Part shown: in pieces, positions 39,187 to 49,061 of the stretch | How positions within the stretch are numbered: the stretch's first letter is position 1 | Layout of the letters: every line of letters begins with the position of its first letter | Origin: Enterobacteriaceae endosymbiont of Plateumaris braccata | GTDB lineage: Bacteria; Pseudomonadota; Gammaproteobacteria; Enterobacterales; Enterobacteriaceae | Direction: 5' to 3' | Assembly (NCBI RefSeq): GCF_012563325.1 | Contig: NZ_CP046232.1 | Coordinates: 64,321 to 128,320 of the forward strand | DNA length: 64,000 nucleotides | The notes under the pieces: model-generated | Database searches by the model: none | What the model saw: the letters and a program-made list of their open reading frames with translations, nothing else | What the model was told of the DNA's origin: nothing | Position numbers and translations under genes: made by a program

Positions 39187-40359
39187 TTAATTATTATTTA
39201 CTGTAGTAATATCTTTATCACCTCTTCCAGATAAATTTACTACTAATATTTGTTTTTTTTTAGGATTTTTTTTAATAATTTTTAAAGCATATGCTAAAGC
39301 ATGAGCAGATTCTAAAGCAGGTATTATTCCTTCTTTCACACATAATAATTTAAAAGCTTCTATAGCTTCTTTATCTGTAATAGAAAAATAATTAGCCCTA
39401 CCTATATTATTTAAATATGCATGTTGTGGTCCTACAGCAGGAAAATCTAAACCTGCAGAAATTGAATAAGATTCAGCAATTTGATAATTTTTTGTTTGCA
39501 TGATTGCGGTTTTCATACCAAAATATATTCCTATTTTTCCATATTTTAAAGCAGCGCCGTGTTTTTTAGTATGAACTCCTAAACCTCCTGGTTCAATTCC
39601 AATTAATTGAACAGATTTATCTTGTATAAAATCTTTAAATAATCCAATAGCATTTGATCCACCACCTACACATGCTATTAACATATCAGGTAATCTATTT
39701 TCCATTGAAATAATGTCATTTTTTACTTCTTTACCTATTATACTTTGAAATTCACTTACAATAGTAGGATAAGGATGAGGTCCAGCAGCTGTTCCTATCA
39801 TATAATGAGAATTTTTATAATTACTAGACCAATAACGAATTGCTTCATTACACGCATCTTTTAATGTACCATTATTTTGATTAACTGAAATTACTTCTGT
39901 TCCTAATAATTTCATTCTTGAAACATTAGATATTTGACGTTTTATATCTTTTTCTCCCATAAAAACTTTACATTTTAATTCTAACAGTGCACATACAATT
40001 GACGCAGCCACTCCATGTTGTCCTGCTCCTGTTTCTGCTATAATTTCTTTTTTATTCATTTTTTTTGCTAATAATGCTTGACCTAATGCTTGGTTAATTT
40101 TATGTGCTCCGCTATGTAGTAAATCTTCTCTTTTTAAATAAAGAATAGAATTTGTGTTTTTAGTTAAATTTTTACATATTGTTAATGGAGTTGGACGACC
40201 AACGTAATTTTTTAATAACAAATTAAATGTTTTTTTAAAAATAGGATCTTTTTGAGATTGAATAAATATTTGTTCTAATTCTAATAAAGCAGGTATTAAT
40301 ATTTGTGGTACAAACATTCCACCAAATTTACCAAAATAACTAGGCAACGAAGTAATCAT
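39187..40359 (-). CDS. trpB: Tryptophan synthase beta chain
   Basis: PLP enzyme joining indole and serine. 390 residues (E. coli 397). PLP Lys in [12 protein letters not shown] near residue 83, GAGQHGVA with the catalytic Glu just before it (AETGAGQHG), the phosphate loop [10 protein letters not shown] and LSGRGDKD at the C-terminus. AAGGAAA lies upstream of the ATG. Among the best conserved proteins in the operon. Confidence 0.98.
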   Translation of the reverse strand: MITSLPSYFGKFGGMFVPQILIPALLELEQIFIQSQKDPIFKKTFNLLLKNYVGRPTPLTICKNLTKNTNSILYLKREDLLHSGAHKINQALGQALLAKKMNKKEIIAETGAGQHGVAASIVCALLELKCKVFMGEKDIKRQISNVSRMKLLGTEVISVNQNNGTLKDACNEAIRYWSSNYKNSHYMIGTAAGPHPYPTIVSEFQSIIGKEVKNDIISMENRLPDMLIACVGGGSNAIGLFKDFIQDKSVQLIGIEPGGLGVHTKKHGAALKYGKIGIYFGMKTAIMQTKNYQIAESYSISAGLDFPAVGPQHAYLNNIGRANYFSITDKEAIEAFKLLCVKEGIIPALESAHALAYALKIIKKNPKKKQILVVNLSGRGDKDITTVNNN

Positions 40360-40399
40360 TTAAATATTTTCCTTATAATTAAAAATTAATAATACATAT

Positions 40400-41773
40400 T
40401 TAATATCTACTTAATTTTTGAAAAATTTCTTTTATTTTTAAATGATCTTTAATTCCAGGAACACTTTCTACTCCTGAATTAAAATCTAATCCATAACATT
40501 TTAATTTTATTGCTTCTATAAAATTATTTTTATTTAAACCACCTGCTAATAAAATATTTTTATTATTTTTTCCTTTTAATAATTTCCAATTAAATTTTAT
40601 TCCTTTACCAGATAAGTAATTATCATATACATATAAATCTACATTATTATATTTATATATAGGAATATTATTATTTATTTTAATAACTTTCCAAATTTTA
40701 ATTGTATTAGGTAATTTTTTTCTTAAAATGTTAATAAAATTTTGATTTTCTTCACCATGTAATTGAACAGCATATAATAATAATGTTTTTGATATTTCAA
40801 CTATTGTTTCAATTGTGCTATTACAAAAAATTCCTATGTATAATAAAGGCTTAATAGCAAATACAATATTTTTTGCAATTTTAAGATTAATATTTCTTAT
40901 AGAATGGTTTACAAAAATCAATCCACCAAATATACTACCTGAATCATTAACTATTTTGGCATCCTCAATTTTTTTTAAACCACATATTTTATTTATTCCA
41001 TAAATTAAATTTTTAACTGCAAATAAAATATTTTTTTTAGATGTTATTGCGGAACCTATTAAAAATCCATGAACAAATTTACTTAATTTTCTTATTTGAA
41101 AATTACTATTAATACCTGATTCACTAATTAATATAATTTTTTTAGGAATAAAATTTAAATTTACTAAATCACATGTTTTATTAATATCTATTGTAAAATC
41201 TTCTAAGTTTCTGTTATTAATACCAATAACTTGGGCTTTTAAATATATTGCTCTTTTAAGTTCCTTTTCATTACTAATCTCAGTTAATATACCCATATTT
41301 AATTTATTGGCTATTGTAGATAATTGAATATATTCTTGATCATTTAATATAGATAATATTAAAAGTACTGCATCAGCTTTATGATATCTAGCAAAATATA
41401 TTTGATATGGATCTAAAATAAAATCTTTACATAAAATTGGCTGTGATACTATATTTCTAATAATACTAATATCATTAAAATTTCCTTGAAAATATTTTTC
41501 ATCTGTAAGAACTGAAATAACAGATGAATAATTTTTATAAATATTAGCAAGAGATTTTAAATCATAATTTTTACAAATTAATCCTTTAGATGGAGAATAT
41601 TTTTTACATTCCAAAATAAATACACTGTTATTACTTTTTAATGCATGATAAAAATCGTATTGTGTTTTTTTTATACATGATGTAATTTTTTTTATAGGGA
41701 ACATTTTTTTTTTATTTTTAATCCAAGAAATTTTATTTTGTATAATTTCTTCTAAAATATTTTTTTGATACAT
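40400..41773 (-). CDS. trpC: Bifunctional indole-3-glycerol phosphate synthase / phosphoribosylanthranilate isomerase
   Basis: Fused TrpC-TrpF as in enteric bacteria. 457 residues (E. coli 452-453). Domain 1 (about 1-255): ECKKYSPSKG, KDFILDPYQIY, GINNRNLEDF and SESGI carry the synthase site. Domain 2 (about 256-457): the isomerase Cys in KICGLKK, VQLHGEE, the Asp in VYDNYLSGKG, and GLDFNSGVES at the phosphate site. Both active sites look complete. Starts 2 bases after the trpD stop. Confidence 0.97.
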   Translation of the reverse strand: MYQKNILEEIIQNKISWIKNKKKMFPIKKITSCIKKTQYDFYHALKSNNSVFILECKKYSPSKGLICKNYDLKSLANIYKNYSSVISVLTDEKYFQGNFNDISIIRNIVSQPILCKDFILDPYQIYFARYHKADAVLLILSILNDQEYIQLSTIANKLNMGILTEISNEKELKRAIYLKAQVIGINNRNLEDFTIDINKTCDLVNLNFIPKKIILISESGINSNFQIRKLSKFVHGFLIGSAITSKKNILFAVKNLIYGINKICGLKKIEDAKIVNDSGSIFGGLIFVNHSIRNINLKIAKNIVFAIKPLLYIGIFCNSTIETIVEISKTLLLYAVQLHGEENQNFINILRKKLPNTIKIWKVIKINNNIPIYKYNNVDLYVYDNYLSGKGIKFNWKLLKGKNNKNILLAGGLNKNNFIEAIKLKCYGLDFNSGVESVPGIKDHLKIKEIFQKLSRY

Positions 41774-41775
41774 AG

Positions 41776-42819
41776 TTATTTTTTTATAAAACCTTTATTT
41801 ATTAAATTAGTAATATATTTATAACCAAGACCATTATTAATTATATTAAGAACCATTTGAGTATTTTGAATTAAATTTTTTTTTCCATGTAATTTTAATA
41901 AAAAAGCAACATTAGCTGCTATAGTATTTTTATAACTAATATTTTTAGATTTTCCTTTTAATAATTTTATTAAACATTTAGCATTTTCTTTAGGTAACCC
42001 ACCAACCAAATCATTTTTTAAAATATAATTTAATCCAAAATGTTTAGGAGTTAATATATAATTAGAAATTATGTTATTATTTAATTCAAATACATGAGTA
42101 TTATCATGTAATGATATTTCATCCATTCCACTACAATGAACTACAGCTGCTTTTTTATATTGCAATAATTTTAAAGTATTAATAACAGGTAATAATAAAC
42201 TTTTTTTATACACCCCAATTAAAATAATTTGAGGTTTAGCAGGATTTAATAAAGGACCTAATATATTTAAAATAGTTCTTGTTTTTAATTGTTTTCTTAT
42301 AATCATAAAATCTAAAAAAAAATTATTATATTTAGGTGCTAATAAAAAACATAAATTAAAATCATCTAATAATTTACGAGAAACAATACTAGATTGATTT
42401 AATTGAATACCCATGGCAGATAGTATATCAGCTGATCCAGATTTACTCGATATACAATGATTAATATGTTTTACTATTTTTAATCCACAAGAAGCAGCAA
42501 TAAAAGAACTACCTGTAGAAATATTTAAAGTATTCATATTATCTCCTCCAGTACCAACAATATCTGATATAATATATTTTGGTTTGGGAAAATATTTTAT
42601 TTTGTGTGATATTATTGCAGTTACTGCACCAGCAATTTCTTCATAATTTACTCCCTTTATTTTCATAGCTATTAATATAGCTACTAATTGACTAGAATTT
42701 AATTTTTTATTTATAATAGCTGTAAATAAATAATTACTTTCATCTTTAGAAATATTTTTACTATTGTATAATTTATTTAAAATAAGATTAATCATTTTAT
42801 CACTTTTAATAATATTCAT
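41776..42819 (-). CDS. trpD: Anthranilate phosphoribosyltransferase
   Basis: Transfers phosphoribosyl to anthranilate. 347 residues, a free-standing enzyme, not fused to TrpG as in E. coli. PRPP motif IVGTGGDN is intact near residue 83, and SSKSGSADIL, KQLKTRT and LGPLLNP are conserved. The anthranilate-site motif normally KHGNR reads KHINH, an unusual change at the Gly and Arg while His and Asn are kept. ATG follows the trpG stop by 1 base (TAA-A-ATG), so the two are translationally coupled. Confidence 0.96.
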   Translation of the reverse strand: MNIIKSDKMINLILNKLYNSKNISKDESNYLFTAIINKKLNSSQLVAILIAMKIKGVNYEEIAGAVTAIISHKIKYFPKPKYIISDIVGTGGDNMNTLNISTGSSFIAASCGLKIVKHINHCISSKSGSADILSAMGIQLNQSSIVSRKLLDDFNLCFLLAPKYNNFFLDFMIIRKQLKTRTILNILGPLLNPAKPQIILIGVYKKSLLLPVINTLKLLQYKKAAVVHCSGMDEISLHDNTHVFELNNNIISNYILTPKHFGLNYILKNDLVGGLPKENAKCLIKLLKGKSKNISYKNTIAANVAFLLKLHGKKNLIQNTQMVLNIINNGLGYKYITNLINKGFIKK

Positions 42820-42820
42820 T

Positions 42821-43399
42821 TTAAGACAAAGCCCAATGAATAGTTTTTTTCATTAAAATATCTCCATCAGGAGTAAGAATAGATTCAGGATGAAATTGAA
42901 AACCACATGTTCTATGATAATTATAACGAAAACTCATAATAATATTTTTACATTTCGAATTAATTTTTAAAAAATTAGGAATTTTATTTGCTATTAATGA
43001 ATGATAACGAGCCACATTCATAGGATTTTTTATCCCATAAAACATGTCTTTATTATCATGAATAATAGTTGAAGATTTACCATGAAAAATTTCTTTTGCT
43101 CTTATGATACATCCACCATAAGATTCAATTATTGCTTGATGCCCTAAACATATTCCAATAATAGGTACTTTTCCTATTAAAATTTTTAATAAATTAGGCA
43201 TAAATCCAGCTTTATTAGGTAATCCTGGACCGGGAGATAATAATAAAATAGGATATTTAATTTTACTTAATTTTCTTAACAAAAAATTTATTGGAAGATT
43301 ATTCCGATAAACAATAACTTTATGATTTAAAGAACGTATTTGATCGACTAAATTATAAGTAAATGAATCAATATTATCTAAAATAAATACATTAGACAT
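42821..43399 (-). CDS. trpG: Anthranilate synthase component II (glutamine amidotransferase)
   Basis: Supplies ammonia to TrpE. 192 residues, equal to the amidotransferase half of the E. coli TrpGD fusion. Oxyanion motif LLSPGPGLP, nucleophile Cys in GICLGHQAI near residue 84, and the catalytic His-Glu in FQFHPESIL. AGGAG lies upstream of the ATG. Sits between trpE and trpD. The unfused state is also known in other enterobacteria such as Serratia, so it need not be a broken fusion. Confidence 0.97.
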   Translation of the reverse strand: MSNVFILDNIDSFTYNLVDQIRSLNHKVIVYRNNLPINFLLRKLSKIKYPILLLSPGPGLPNKAGFMPNLLKILIGKVPIIGICLGHQAIIESYGGCIIRAKEIFHGKSSTIIHDNKDMFYGIKNPMNVARYHSLIANKIPNFLKINSKCKNIIMSFRYNYHRTCGFQFHPESILTPDGDILMKKTIHWALS

Positions 43400-43409
43400 T
43401 AAATTATTA

Positions 43410-44990
43410 TTACTCCTTATAATAAAAATTACTTTTTTCTATAGCAGTTAAAACTGCTTTAGCTTTGTTAAAACTTTCATTCGCTTCAGATTGTGGTTCT
43501 GAATTTAATACTATACCTGCACCAGCTTGTACAGTTGCTTTATTATTTTGAATATAAGCAGAACGTATAATTATACATGTATCTAAATCTCCATGTCCTG
43601 TTAAATAACCAATAGAGCCTCCATAACTTCCTCTGTGTTCTTTTTCAAATATTGCTATTAATTGCATAGCACGTATTTTAGGTGCTCCAGTTAAAGTACC
43701 CATATTCATACATGCACGATAAGCATGTAAAGCATCTAAATTAGGTTTAAGAATTCCTATAACTCTAGAGACCAAATGCATAACATAATAATAACGATCA
43801 ACTTTTGTCAAATCTGCTACATATCTACTACCAGGAATACATATTTTAGCTAAATCATTTCTTGCTAAATCTACTAACATTAAGTGTTCTGCCATTTCTT
43901 TTTGATCTATTCTCATTTCTAATTCAATACGACTATCTAAATCTAAATTCACAATATTATTAATATATTTTCTTGATCTAGTACCGGCGATTGGATACAA
44001 TTCTACTTGTCTATTTACAGAGTTAAATTTTAATGAACTTTCTGGAGACGCTCCAAATAAAATAAACTCTTTATCTTGCATAAAAAACATATATGGACTA
44101 GGATTTATTGTTTTTAAAATATCATAAGCAACTAAAGGATTATAACATGGTATAAAAAATTTTCTTGAAGGTACTACTTGAAAAATTTCTCCTGATTCAA
44201 TATAGAATTTCATTTTTTTAATTATATTACAATATTCTAAATCTTTTTGATTACATGTATAAGAAATATTTTTATGAATTTTTGATCTAATGTTAATATT
44301 AGTTAATGGTAATATTATTGTTTGTTCTATTTGTTTACTAAGATTTTTAATACGTTTATTTAACCTTTGAAATTCTTGTTTATTAGGTATATAAATACTA
44401 GCTTGTAAATTTGATATTTTTTTTTTATGGTCTATTATTAATAATATTTCAGATAAATAAAAACAATAATCAGGACATATATTTTGGTATTTTGTTCTTT
44501 GTGGTAATTTTTCAAAATTATATATTAAATCATAAGAAAATAATCCTCCTAAAAACATAGCTTTATTTTCTTTTTTATTAGGTAATTTAACTAATTTAAG
44601 TATATATCTTAATATGTCAAAAACAGATAAAGATTTTAATCTTGTATCTTCATCTTCTAATTTTTTTATTTTTGGTAAAATTAAAAAACGATTGTTTGTT
44701 TTTTTTATATTAGATATATTTTTAGGTAAAAATTTATCTAATAATTGTAATAATAAATTTCCATTCTTAGAAAATGATTGAATAGTTACAGTATTTTTAA
44801 TAGAACTAATCCTTAATGAACTATCAATAATTAATAAACTTTGTAAATTTTTCTTACTGTTAATATCAACTGATTCTAATAATAAAGTATATTTTTTTTT
44901 TTTACATAATTCATTATATATAATAGTAGGGTTTTCTCTATAAGCAGTTTTAGTTGTAATTAGTTGTAATGTAGGTTTTATAATTTTCAT
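43410..44990 (-). CDS. trpE: Anthranilate synthase component I
   Basis: First committed step of tryptophan synthesis. 526 residues from the ATG at 44990 (E. coli 520); MKIIKPTLQLIT aligns with MQTQKPTLELLT, and a GTG at 45011 would add seven residues without family support. The allosteric Trp-binding LLESVDI motif and NPSPYMFF are kept, so feedback inhibition is probably retained. Catalytic chorismate-site motifs include EIFQVVPSR, DLARNDLAKIC, HLVSRVIG and GAPKIRAM. First gene of the six-gene operon. Confidence 0.97.
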   Translation of the reverse strand: MKIIKPTLQLITTKTAYRENPTIIYNELCKKKKYTLLLESVDINSKKNLQSLLIIDSSLRISSIKNTVTIQSFSKNGNLLLQLLDKFLPKNISNIKKTNNRFLILPKIKKLEDEDTRLKSLSVFDILRYILKLVKLPNKKENKAMFLGGLFSYDLIYNFEKLPQRTKYQNICPDYCFYLSEILLIIDHKKKISNLQASIYIPNKQEFQRLNKRIKNLSKQIEQTIILPLTNINIRSKIHKNISYTCNQKDLEYCNIIKKMKFYIESGEIFQVVPSRKFFIPCYNPLVAYDILKTINPSPYMFFMQDKEFILFGASPESSLKFNSVNRQVELYPIAGTRSRKYINNIVNLDLDSRIELEMRIDQKEMAEHLMLVDLARNDLAKICIPGSRYVADLTKVDRYYYVMHLVSRVIGILKPNLDALHAYRACMNMGTLTGAPKIRAMQLIAIFEKEHRGSYGGSIGYLTGHGDLDTCIIIRSAYIQNNKATVQAGAGIVLNSEPQSEANESFNKAKAVLTAIEKSNFYYKE

Positions 44991-45005
44991 ATTATAATTC
45001 TCAAA

Positions 45006-45028
45006 TTTCACTTATAACATCAGTGAAA
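45006..45028 (-). promoter_or_regulatory. Small hairpin just before trpE
   Basis: TTTCACT (45006-45012) pairs with AGTGAAA (45022-45028) around a 9-base loop, 15 bases upstream of the trpE ATG. No trpL-like leader peptide with Trp codons lies upstream: the short frames there read MNIYS and MSNM, then stop. It is therefore not an E. coli-type attenuator. Function unknown. Confidence 0.3.
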
Positions 45029-45090
45029 TAATATGATTTAAGTAATAATAAATACTAATTACATATTACTCATATTTATGAAAGTAAATC

Positions 45091-45116
45091 TTATTATGAA
45101 TAAATATTCATAATAA
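45091..45116 (-). promoter_or_regulatory. Perfect 12-bp palindrome in the ychF-trpE gap
   Basis: TTATTATGAATA and TATTCATAATAA flank AA, giving a 26-base near-continuous palindrome. It lies between ychF (stop at 45179) and trpE on the same strand. It could be an operator, a terminator for ychF (though no T-run follows) or chance in A/T-rich DNA. It does not match the E. coli TrpR operator. Confidence 0.3.
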
Positions 45117-45178
45117 ATCAATTCAAATTAAAATAGTATAATTAATTGTATATGAAAATATATAAATAATCTATATTA

Positions 45179-46219
45179 TTAAACATTAAAAAGAAAATGA
45201 ATTATATCTCTATTTTTAATAATATAATTTTTACCTTCTAATCTAATTTTTCCTGCTAACTTTAGTTTATTTTCATTTTTATAAAAAATATAATCATTAT
45301 AATTTATTACCTTAGCTCTAATAAACCCTCTTTTAATATCACTATGAATTTTTTTTGCAGCTTCTAAAGCTGTTGTACCTTTCATAATACTCCATGATTT
45401 TGTTTCTTTAATTCCAACAGTATAAAATATATTTAAATTTAATAAATTAAAACTAGCTATTACAATTTTATTTAAATAATAATTTTGTAATTCATTAATC
45501 TTAGTGAATGCTAATTTAGCACATATATTTATAATATTATATTGTTTAGATATCAATTGTAATTGATTTAAATATAATTTATTTTGTGATATATTTTCAC
45601 TTATATTAGCGATAATAATCATTGGTTTAATAGTTAATAATTTTATATTATTAATAAATTTTAATTCTTCTATATTAAAATTAATTGTATTAAGTAATCT
45701 TTTTTCTTTTAATTTATTTAAACATAAATTTAATAATTTTATATTTTGATGATTTTTTTTACAATTATTTTTTGTAGATAAAATTTTTATTTGTTTCATA
45801 CATAAATAAATATCAAATTGAATAATTTCATTATTAATTATATTAATATTATTAATTGGTATATTAGTAGGTGATATATCTAATATATTTATATCTTCAA
45901 AGAAACGTACAACATGAATAATAGCATTCATTTCTGTTATATGATTTAAAAATTTATTTCCTAATCCTTCTCCTTTAGAAGCTCCTTTAATTAAACCTGC
46001 TATATCTACAAATTTTATTACAGATGGAGTAATTTTTTTTGTTAGCACTATTTCAGATAATATATCTAATTTTTTATCAGGAACATTAACAATACTAATA
46101 TTAGGTTCTATTGTACAAAAAGGATAATTAGATGCATTAACATTTGAATTAGTTAATGCATTAAATAATGTTGATTTTCCAACATTAGGTAATCCAATTA
46201 TACCACATTTTAATTTCAC
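45179..46219 (-). CDS. ychF: Redox-regulated ATPase YchF/OLA1-type GTPase
   Basis: Obg-family P-loop ATPase that associates with ribosomes. 346 residues (E. coli 363). GLPNVGKSTLFNALT at 9-23, DIAGLIKGASKGEGLGN as G3 region, and the C-terminal TGS domain with GKIRLEGKNYIIKNRDIIHFLFNV. Roughly 18 residues are missing between the coiled-coil and TGS regions (E. coli DEERDEFMQELGLEE). Starts with GTG, AGGAT upstream. Order ychF-pth-prs follows E. coli with ychH and dauA removed. Confidence 0.95.
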   Translation of the reverse strand: MKLKCGIIGLPNVGKSTLFNALTNSNVNASNYPFCTIEPNISIVNVPDKKLDILSEIVLTKKITPSVIKFVDIAGLIKGASKGEGLGNKFLNHITEMNAIIHVVRFFEDINILDISPTNIPINNINIINNEIIQFDIYLCMKQIKILSTKNNCKKNHQNIKLLNLCLNKLKEKRLLNTINFNIEELKFINNIKLLTIKPMIIIANISENISQNKLYLNQLQLISKQYNIINICAKLAFTKINELQNYYLNKIVIASFNLLNLNIFYTVGIKETKSWSIMKGTTALEAAKKIHSDIKRGFIRAKVINYNDYIFYKNENKLKLAGKIRLEGKNYIIKNRDIIHFLFNV

Positions 46220-46234
46220 TTTTAATCCTATTAT

Positions 46235-46810
46235 TTATTTAGAATGAAGATAATTCATAGCTTTATAATAATTTGTATTAATAAAGATTTTTATTGCGTT
46301 AATTATATTCCTCATAGAGGAGTTAATTATTTTTTTTTCAATTACTGTTGGTTTATTTAATACAAAATTATTTATTTTTAATTTATTTTTAGGATGTCCA
46401 ATGCCAATTCTTAATCTATAAAATAATTTATTATTAAAATTTTTTATTATATCATTTAGTCCATTATGACCCGCACTACCTCCTCCATATTTAAATTTTA
46501 TTTTTCCTGGTAAAAAATCTAATTCATCATGTATTATTAAAATTTCATTTAAAATAATTTTGTAAAAATTGGATGCAAGAAGTATAGATTTACCAGAATT
46601 ATTCATAAAAGTATCAGGAATTAATAAAATTAATTTTTTATTTGATAAATTAACAAAACCAATATAACTATGTAATTTTTCTATTTTATTCAATTTAATT
46701 TTAAAATAATTAGCAAGGTAATAAATATAATCAGATCCTACATTATGACGTGATCCAATAAATTTTTTTCCGATATTTCCTAAACCAACAATCATTTTAA
46801 TATTATTCAA
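46235..46810 (-). CDS. pth: Peptidyl-tRNA hydrolase
   Basis: Recycles tRNA from prematurely released peptidyl-tRNA. 191 residues (E. coli 194). Catalytic His in SRHNVGSDY, Asn in TFMNNSG, and IIHDELDFLPG plus GGGSAGHNGL. The TTG at 46810 is preferred: AGGA lies 8 bases before it and NNIKMIVGLGN aligns with TIKLIVGLAN; the first ATG (46795) would be too far from that ribosome-binding site. 15 bases upstream of prs's stop on the minus strand. Confidence 0.95.
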   Translation of the reverse strand: MNNIKMIVGLGNIGKKFIGSRHNVGSDYIYYLANYFKIKLNKIEKLHSYIGFVNLSNKKLILLIPDTFMNNSGKSILLASNFYKIILNEILIIHDELDFLPGKIKFKYGGGSAGHNGLNDIIKNFNNKLFYRLRIGIGHPKNKLKINNFVLNKPTVIEKKIINSSMRNIINAIKIFINTNYYKAMNYLHSK

Positions 46811-46825
46811 ATAATATTTCCTATT

Positions 46826-47776
46826 TTAATTATTAAACATTACAGAAATAGATTCTTCATTATTTATTCTACGAATAGATTCTGCAAGCATTTCTGATAA
46901 AGTTAGTTTTCTTACTTTTTTTAATTTTTTTATTTTATTTGATAAAGGAATTGTATCACATACTATAATTTCATCTATTAAAGAATTAGAAATATTATTT
47001 GCTGCATTACCAGAAAAAATAGGATGAGTTACATATGCAAAAACTCTTTTAGCACCATTTTTTTTTAACGCTTTTGCTGCTTCACATAATGTACCACCAG
47101 TATCAATAATATCATCTATTAAAATACAATCTCGATTTATAATATCTCCAATAATATGCATAACTTCTGATATATTAGATTTAGATCTTCTTTTATCTAT
47201 AATTGCCATATCAGTACCATTAAATAATGTTGTTGCTATAGCTCTAGCACGTATTACACCTCCAATGTCTGGAGACACTATAATAGGTTTATCTAAAAAT
47301 ATTTTTGTCATATCTTCTATAAGAATAGAACTACTAAATACATTATCTACAGGAATATCAAAAAATCCTTGAATTTGTTCTGCATGTAAATCTACCGTTA
47401 AAACTCTATCTATTCCTACACCAGATAGAAAATCAGCTATAACTTTTGCTGTAATAGGTACTCTGGCAGATCTTAGTCTACGATCTTGTCTGGAATATCC
47501 AAAATATGGTATAACTGCTGTTATTCTTCCTGCTGAAGCTCTTCGTAATGCATCAGCTATGATAATTAATTCAATTAAATTGTCATTTGTAGGATGACAA
47601 GTAGATTGAATTATAAAAACATCATCTCCTCTAACATTTTCATTTATTTGAACAGAAGTTTCTCCATCACTAAATTTACCTACATATGCTTTTCCTAAAT
47701 TAGTATATAAATGATCTGCAATTTCTTTTGCTAATTCTGGAATTGCATTTCCGGAAAATAATTTCATATCAGACAT
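46826..47776 (-). CDS. prs: Ribose-phosphate pyrophosphokinase
   Basis: Makes PRPP for nucleotide, His and Trp synthesis (TrpD uses it). 316 residues (E. coli 315) and very well conserved: [10 protein letters not shown] start, [10 protein letters not shown], the catalytic flexible loop region [21 protein letters not shown], and the PRPP motif [13 protein letters not shown] near residue 220. GGAA precedes the ATG. In E. coli ispE, lolB and hemA separate prs from prfA; here prfA starts divergently 193 bases away, so they are lost from this site. Confidence 0.98.
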   Translation of the reverse strand: MSDMKLFSGNAIPELAKEIADHLYTNLGKAYVGKFSDGETSVQINENVRGDDVFIIQSTCHPTNDNLIELIIIADALRRASAGRITAVIPYFGYSRQDRRLRSARVPITAKVIADFLSGVGIDRVLTVDLHAEQIQGFFDIPVDNVFSSSILIEDMTKIFLDKPIIVSPDIGGVIRARAIATTLFNGTDMAIIDKRRSKSNISEVMHIIGDIINRDCILIDDIIDTGGTLCEAAKALKKNGAKRVFAYVTHPIFSGNAANNISNSLIDEIIVCDTIPLSNKIKKLKKVRKLTLSEMLAESIRRINNEESISVMFNN

Positions 47777-47969
47777 AAAATATTCCTTATAAATATTATT
47801 TATAATAATATTTTTTATTACTATTAATATAGTATTTTAAATATATATAGAAGTACCATATATAAAAAAAAATATAATATATATTATTAATAAAAATTTA
47901 TTATTTTTAATTTTTTTTATTATATTATTAAAATTTATTTAACAAAATTTATAACATAAAATTTAATTT

Positions 47970-49061
47970 ATGAATAATTCTATTATTAAGCAACTTAATT
48001 TATTACATAAACGTTATATATATATTGAAAAAAAATTAAGTAATTATAAAATATATAATAATCAAGAAAATTTACGTAAACTTTCAATAGAATATATGAA
48101 TTTATCTATAGTAATTAAACCATTTATAGAATGGAAGAATTTACAATTAGATTTAATCAATAATAACGAATTATTATATGATAAAGAATTATATTCTTTA
48201 GTTTTAGAAGATATTAAAAATATTAAAATTAAACAAAAAAAAATAGAAAAAGAAATTAAAATTCTTTTATTATCCAAAAGTAATGATAAAAATAATAGAA
48301 ATTGTTTTTTAGAAATTAGAGCAGGTTCAGGAGGTAATGAAGCAGCTATTTTTGTAGGTAATATTTATAAAATGTATGCTCGTTATGCTGAATCTAAATC
48401 TTGGAAGGTAAAAATAATTAATGTTCATTATGGAGAACATGGAGGATATAAAGAAATCATATTAAAAATAATTGGACATGGTGTATATGGAAAATTAAGA
48501 TTCGAATCAGGTGGACATAGAGTACAAAGAGTTCCTGAAACAGAATCTCAGGGAAGAGTTCATACTTCCACATGTACTGTAGCTGTTATGCCAGAATTAT
48601 CTAAATCTGAAGTTCCAGAAATTAATAATAATGATTTAAAAATTGATACTTTTCGTTCTTCTGGAGCTGGTGGACAACATGTTAATACAACTGATTCAGC
48701 TATTCGTATTACTCACATACCAACAGGAATTGTTGTAGAATGTCAAGATGAAAGATCTCAACATAAAAATAAATCTAAAGCTTTATCAGTATTAATAGCT
48801 AGAATTAATGCCGCAGAAATAGCTAAAAGAAATAAAAATGAATCATTAATAAGAAAAAATTTGTTAGGAACTGGTGAACGTTCTGATAGGAATAGAACAT
48901 ATAATTTTATTCAAAAAAGAGTAACAGATCATCGCATTAACTTAACAATTTATAGATTAGATGAAATTATGAATGGTAAATTAGATTTGTTAATAGAACA
49001 TATCTTACATAAATATCATGCTGATTTATTATTATTTACATCAAAAAAAAATGAAAATTAA
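47970..49061 (+). CDS. prfA: Peptide chain release factor 1
   Basis: Reads UAA and UAG stops. 363 residues (E. coli 360). The GGQ loop is in [16 protein letters not shown] near residue 232, and the codon-recognition P-x-T tripeptide is PET in [14 protein letters not shown] (PAT in E. coli; PET occurs in other bacteria). N-terminal helices are diverged. Overlaps prmC, which methylates the GGQ glutamine. Confidence 0.97.
   Translation: MNNSIIKQLNLLHKRYIYIEKKLSNYKIYNNQENLRKLSIEYMNLSIVIKPFIEWKNLQLDLINNNELLYDKELYSLVLEDIKNIKIKQKKIEKEIKILLLSKSNDKNNRNCFLEIRAGSGGNEAAIFVGNIYKMYARYAESKSWKVKIINVHYGEHGGYKEIILKIIGHGVYGKLRFESGGHRVQRVPETESQGRVHTSTCTVAVMPELSKSEVPEINNNDLKIDTFRSSGAGGQHVNTTDSAIRITHIPTGIVVECQDERSQHKNKSKALSVLIARINAAEIAKRNKNESLIRKNLLGTGERSDRNRTYNFIQKRVTDHRINLTIYRLDEIMNGKLDLLIEHILHKYHADLLLFTSKKNEN

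Noticed and set aside
42811-42830. A broken trpGD fusion
   Set aside because: trpG ends with a proper stop and trpD has its own ATG and full-length N-terminus; ancestral separate genes fit better than a lesion.
45012-45178. trpL leader peptide and TrpR operator
   Set aside because: Short frames present (MNIYS, MSNM) contain no Trp codons, and no CTAG-centred TrpR operator palindrome is seen.
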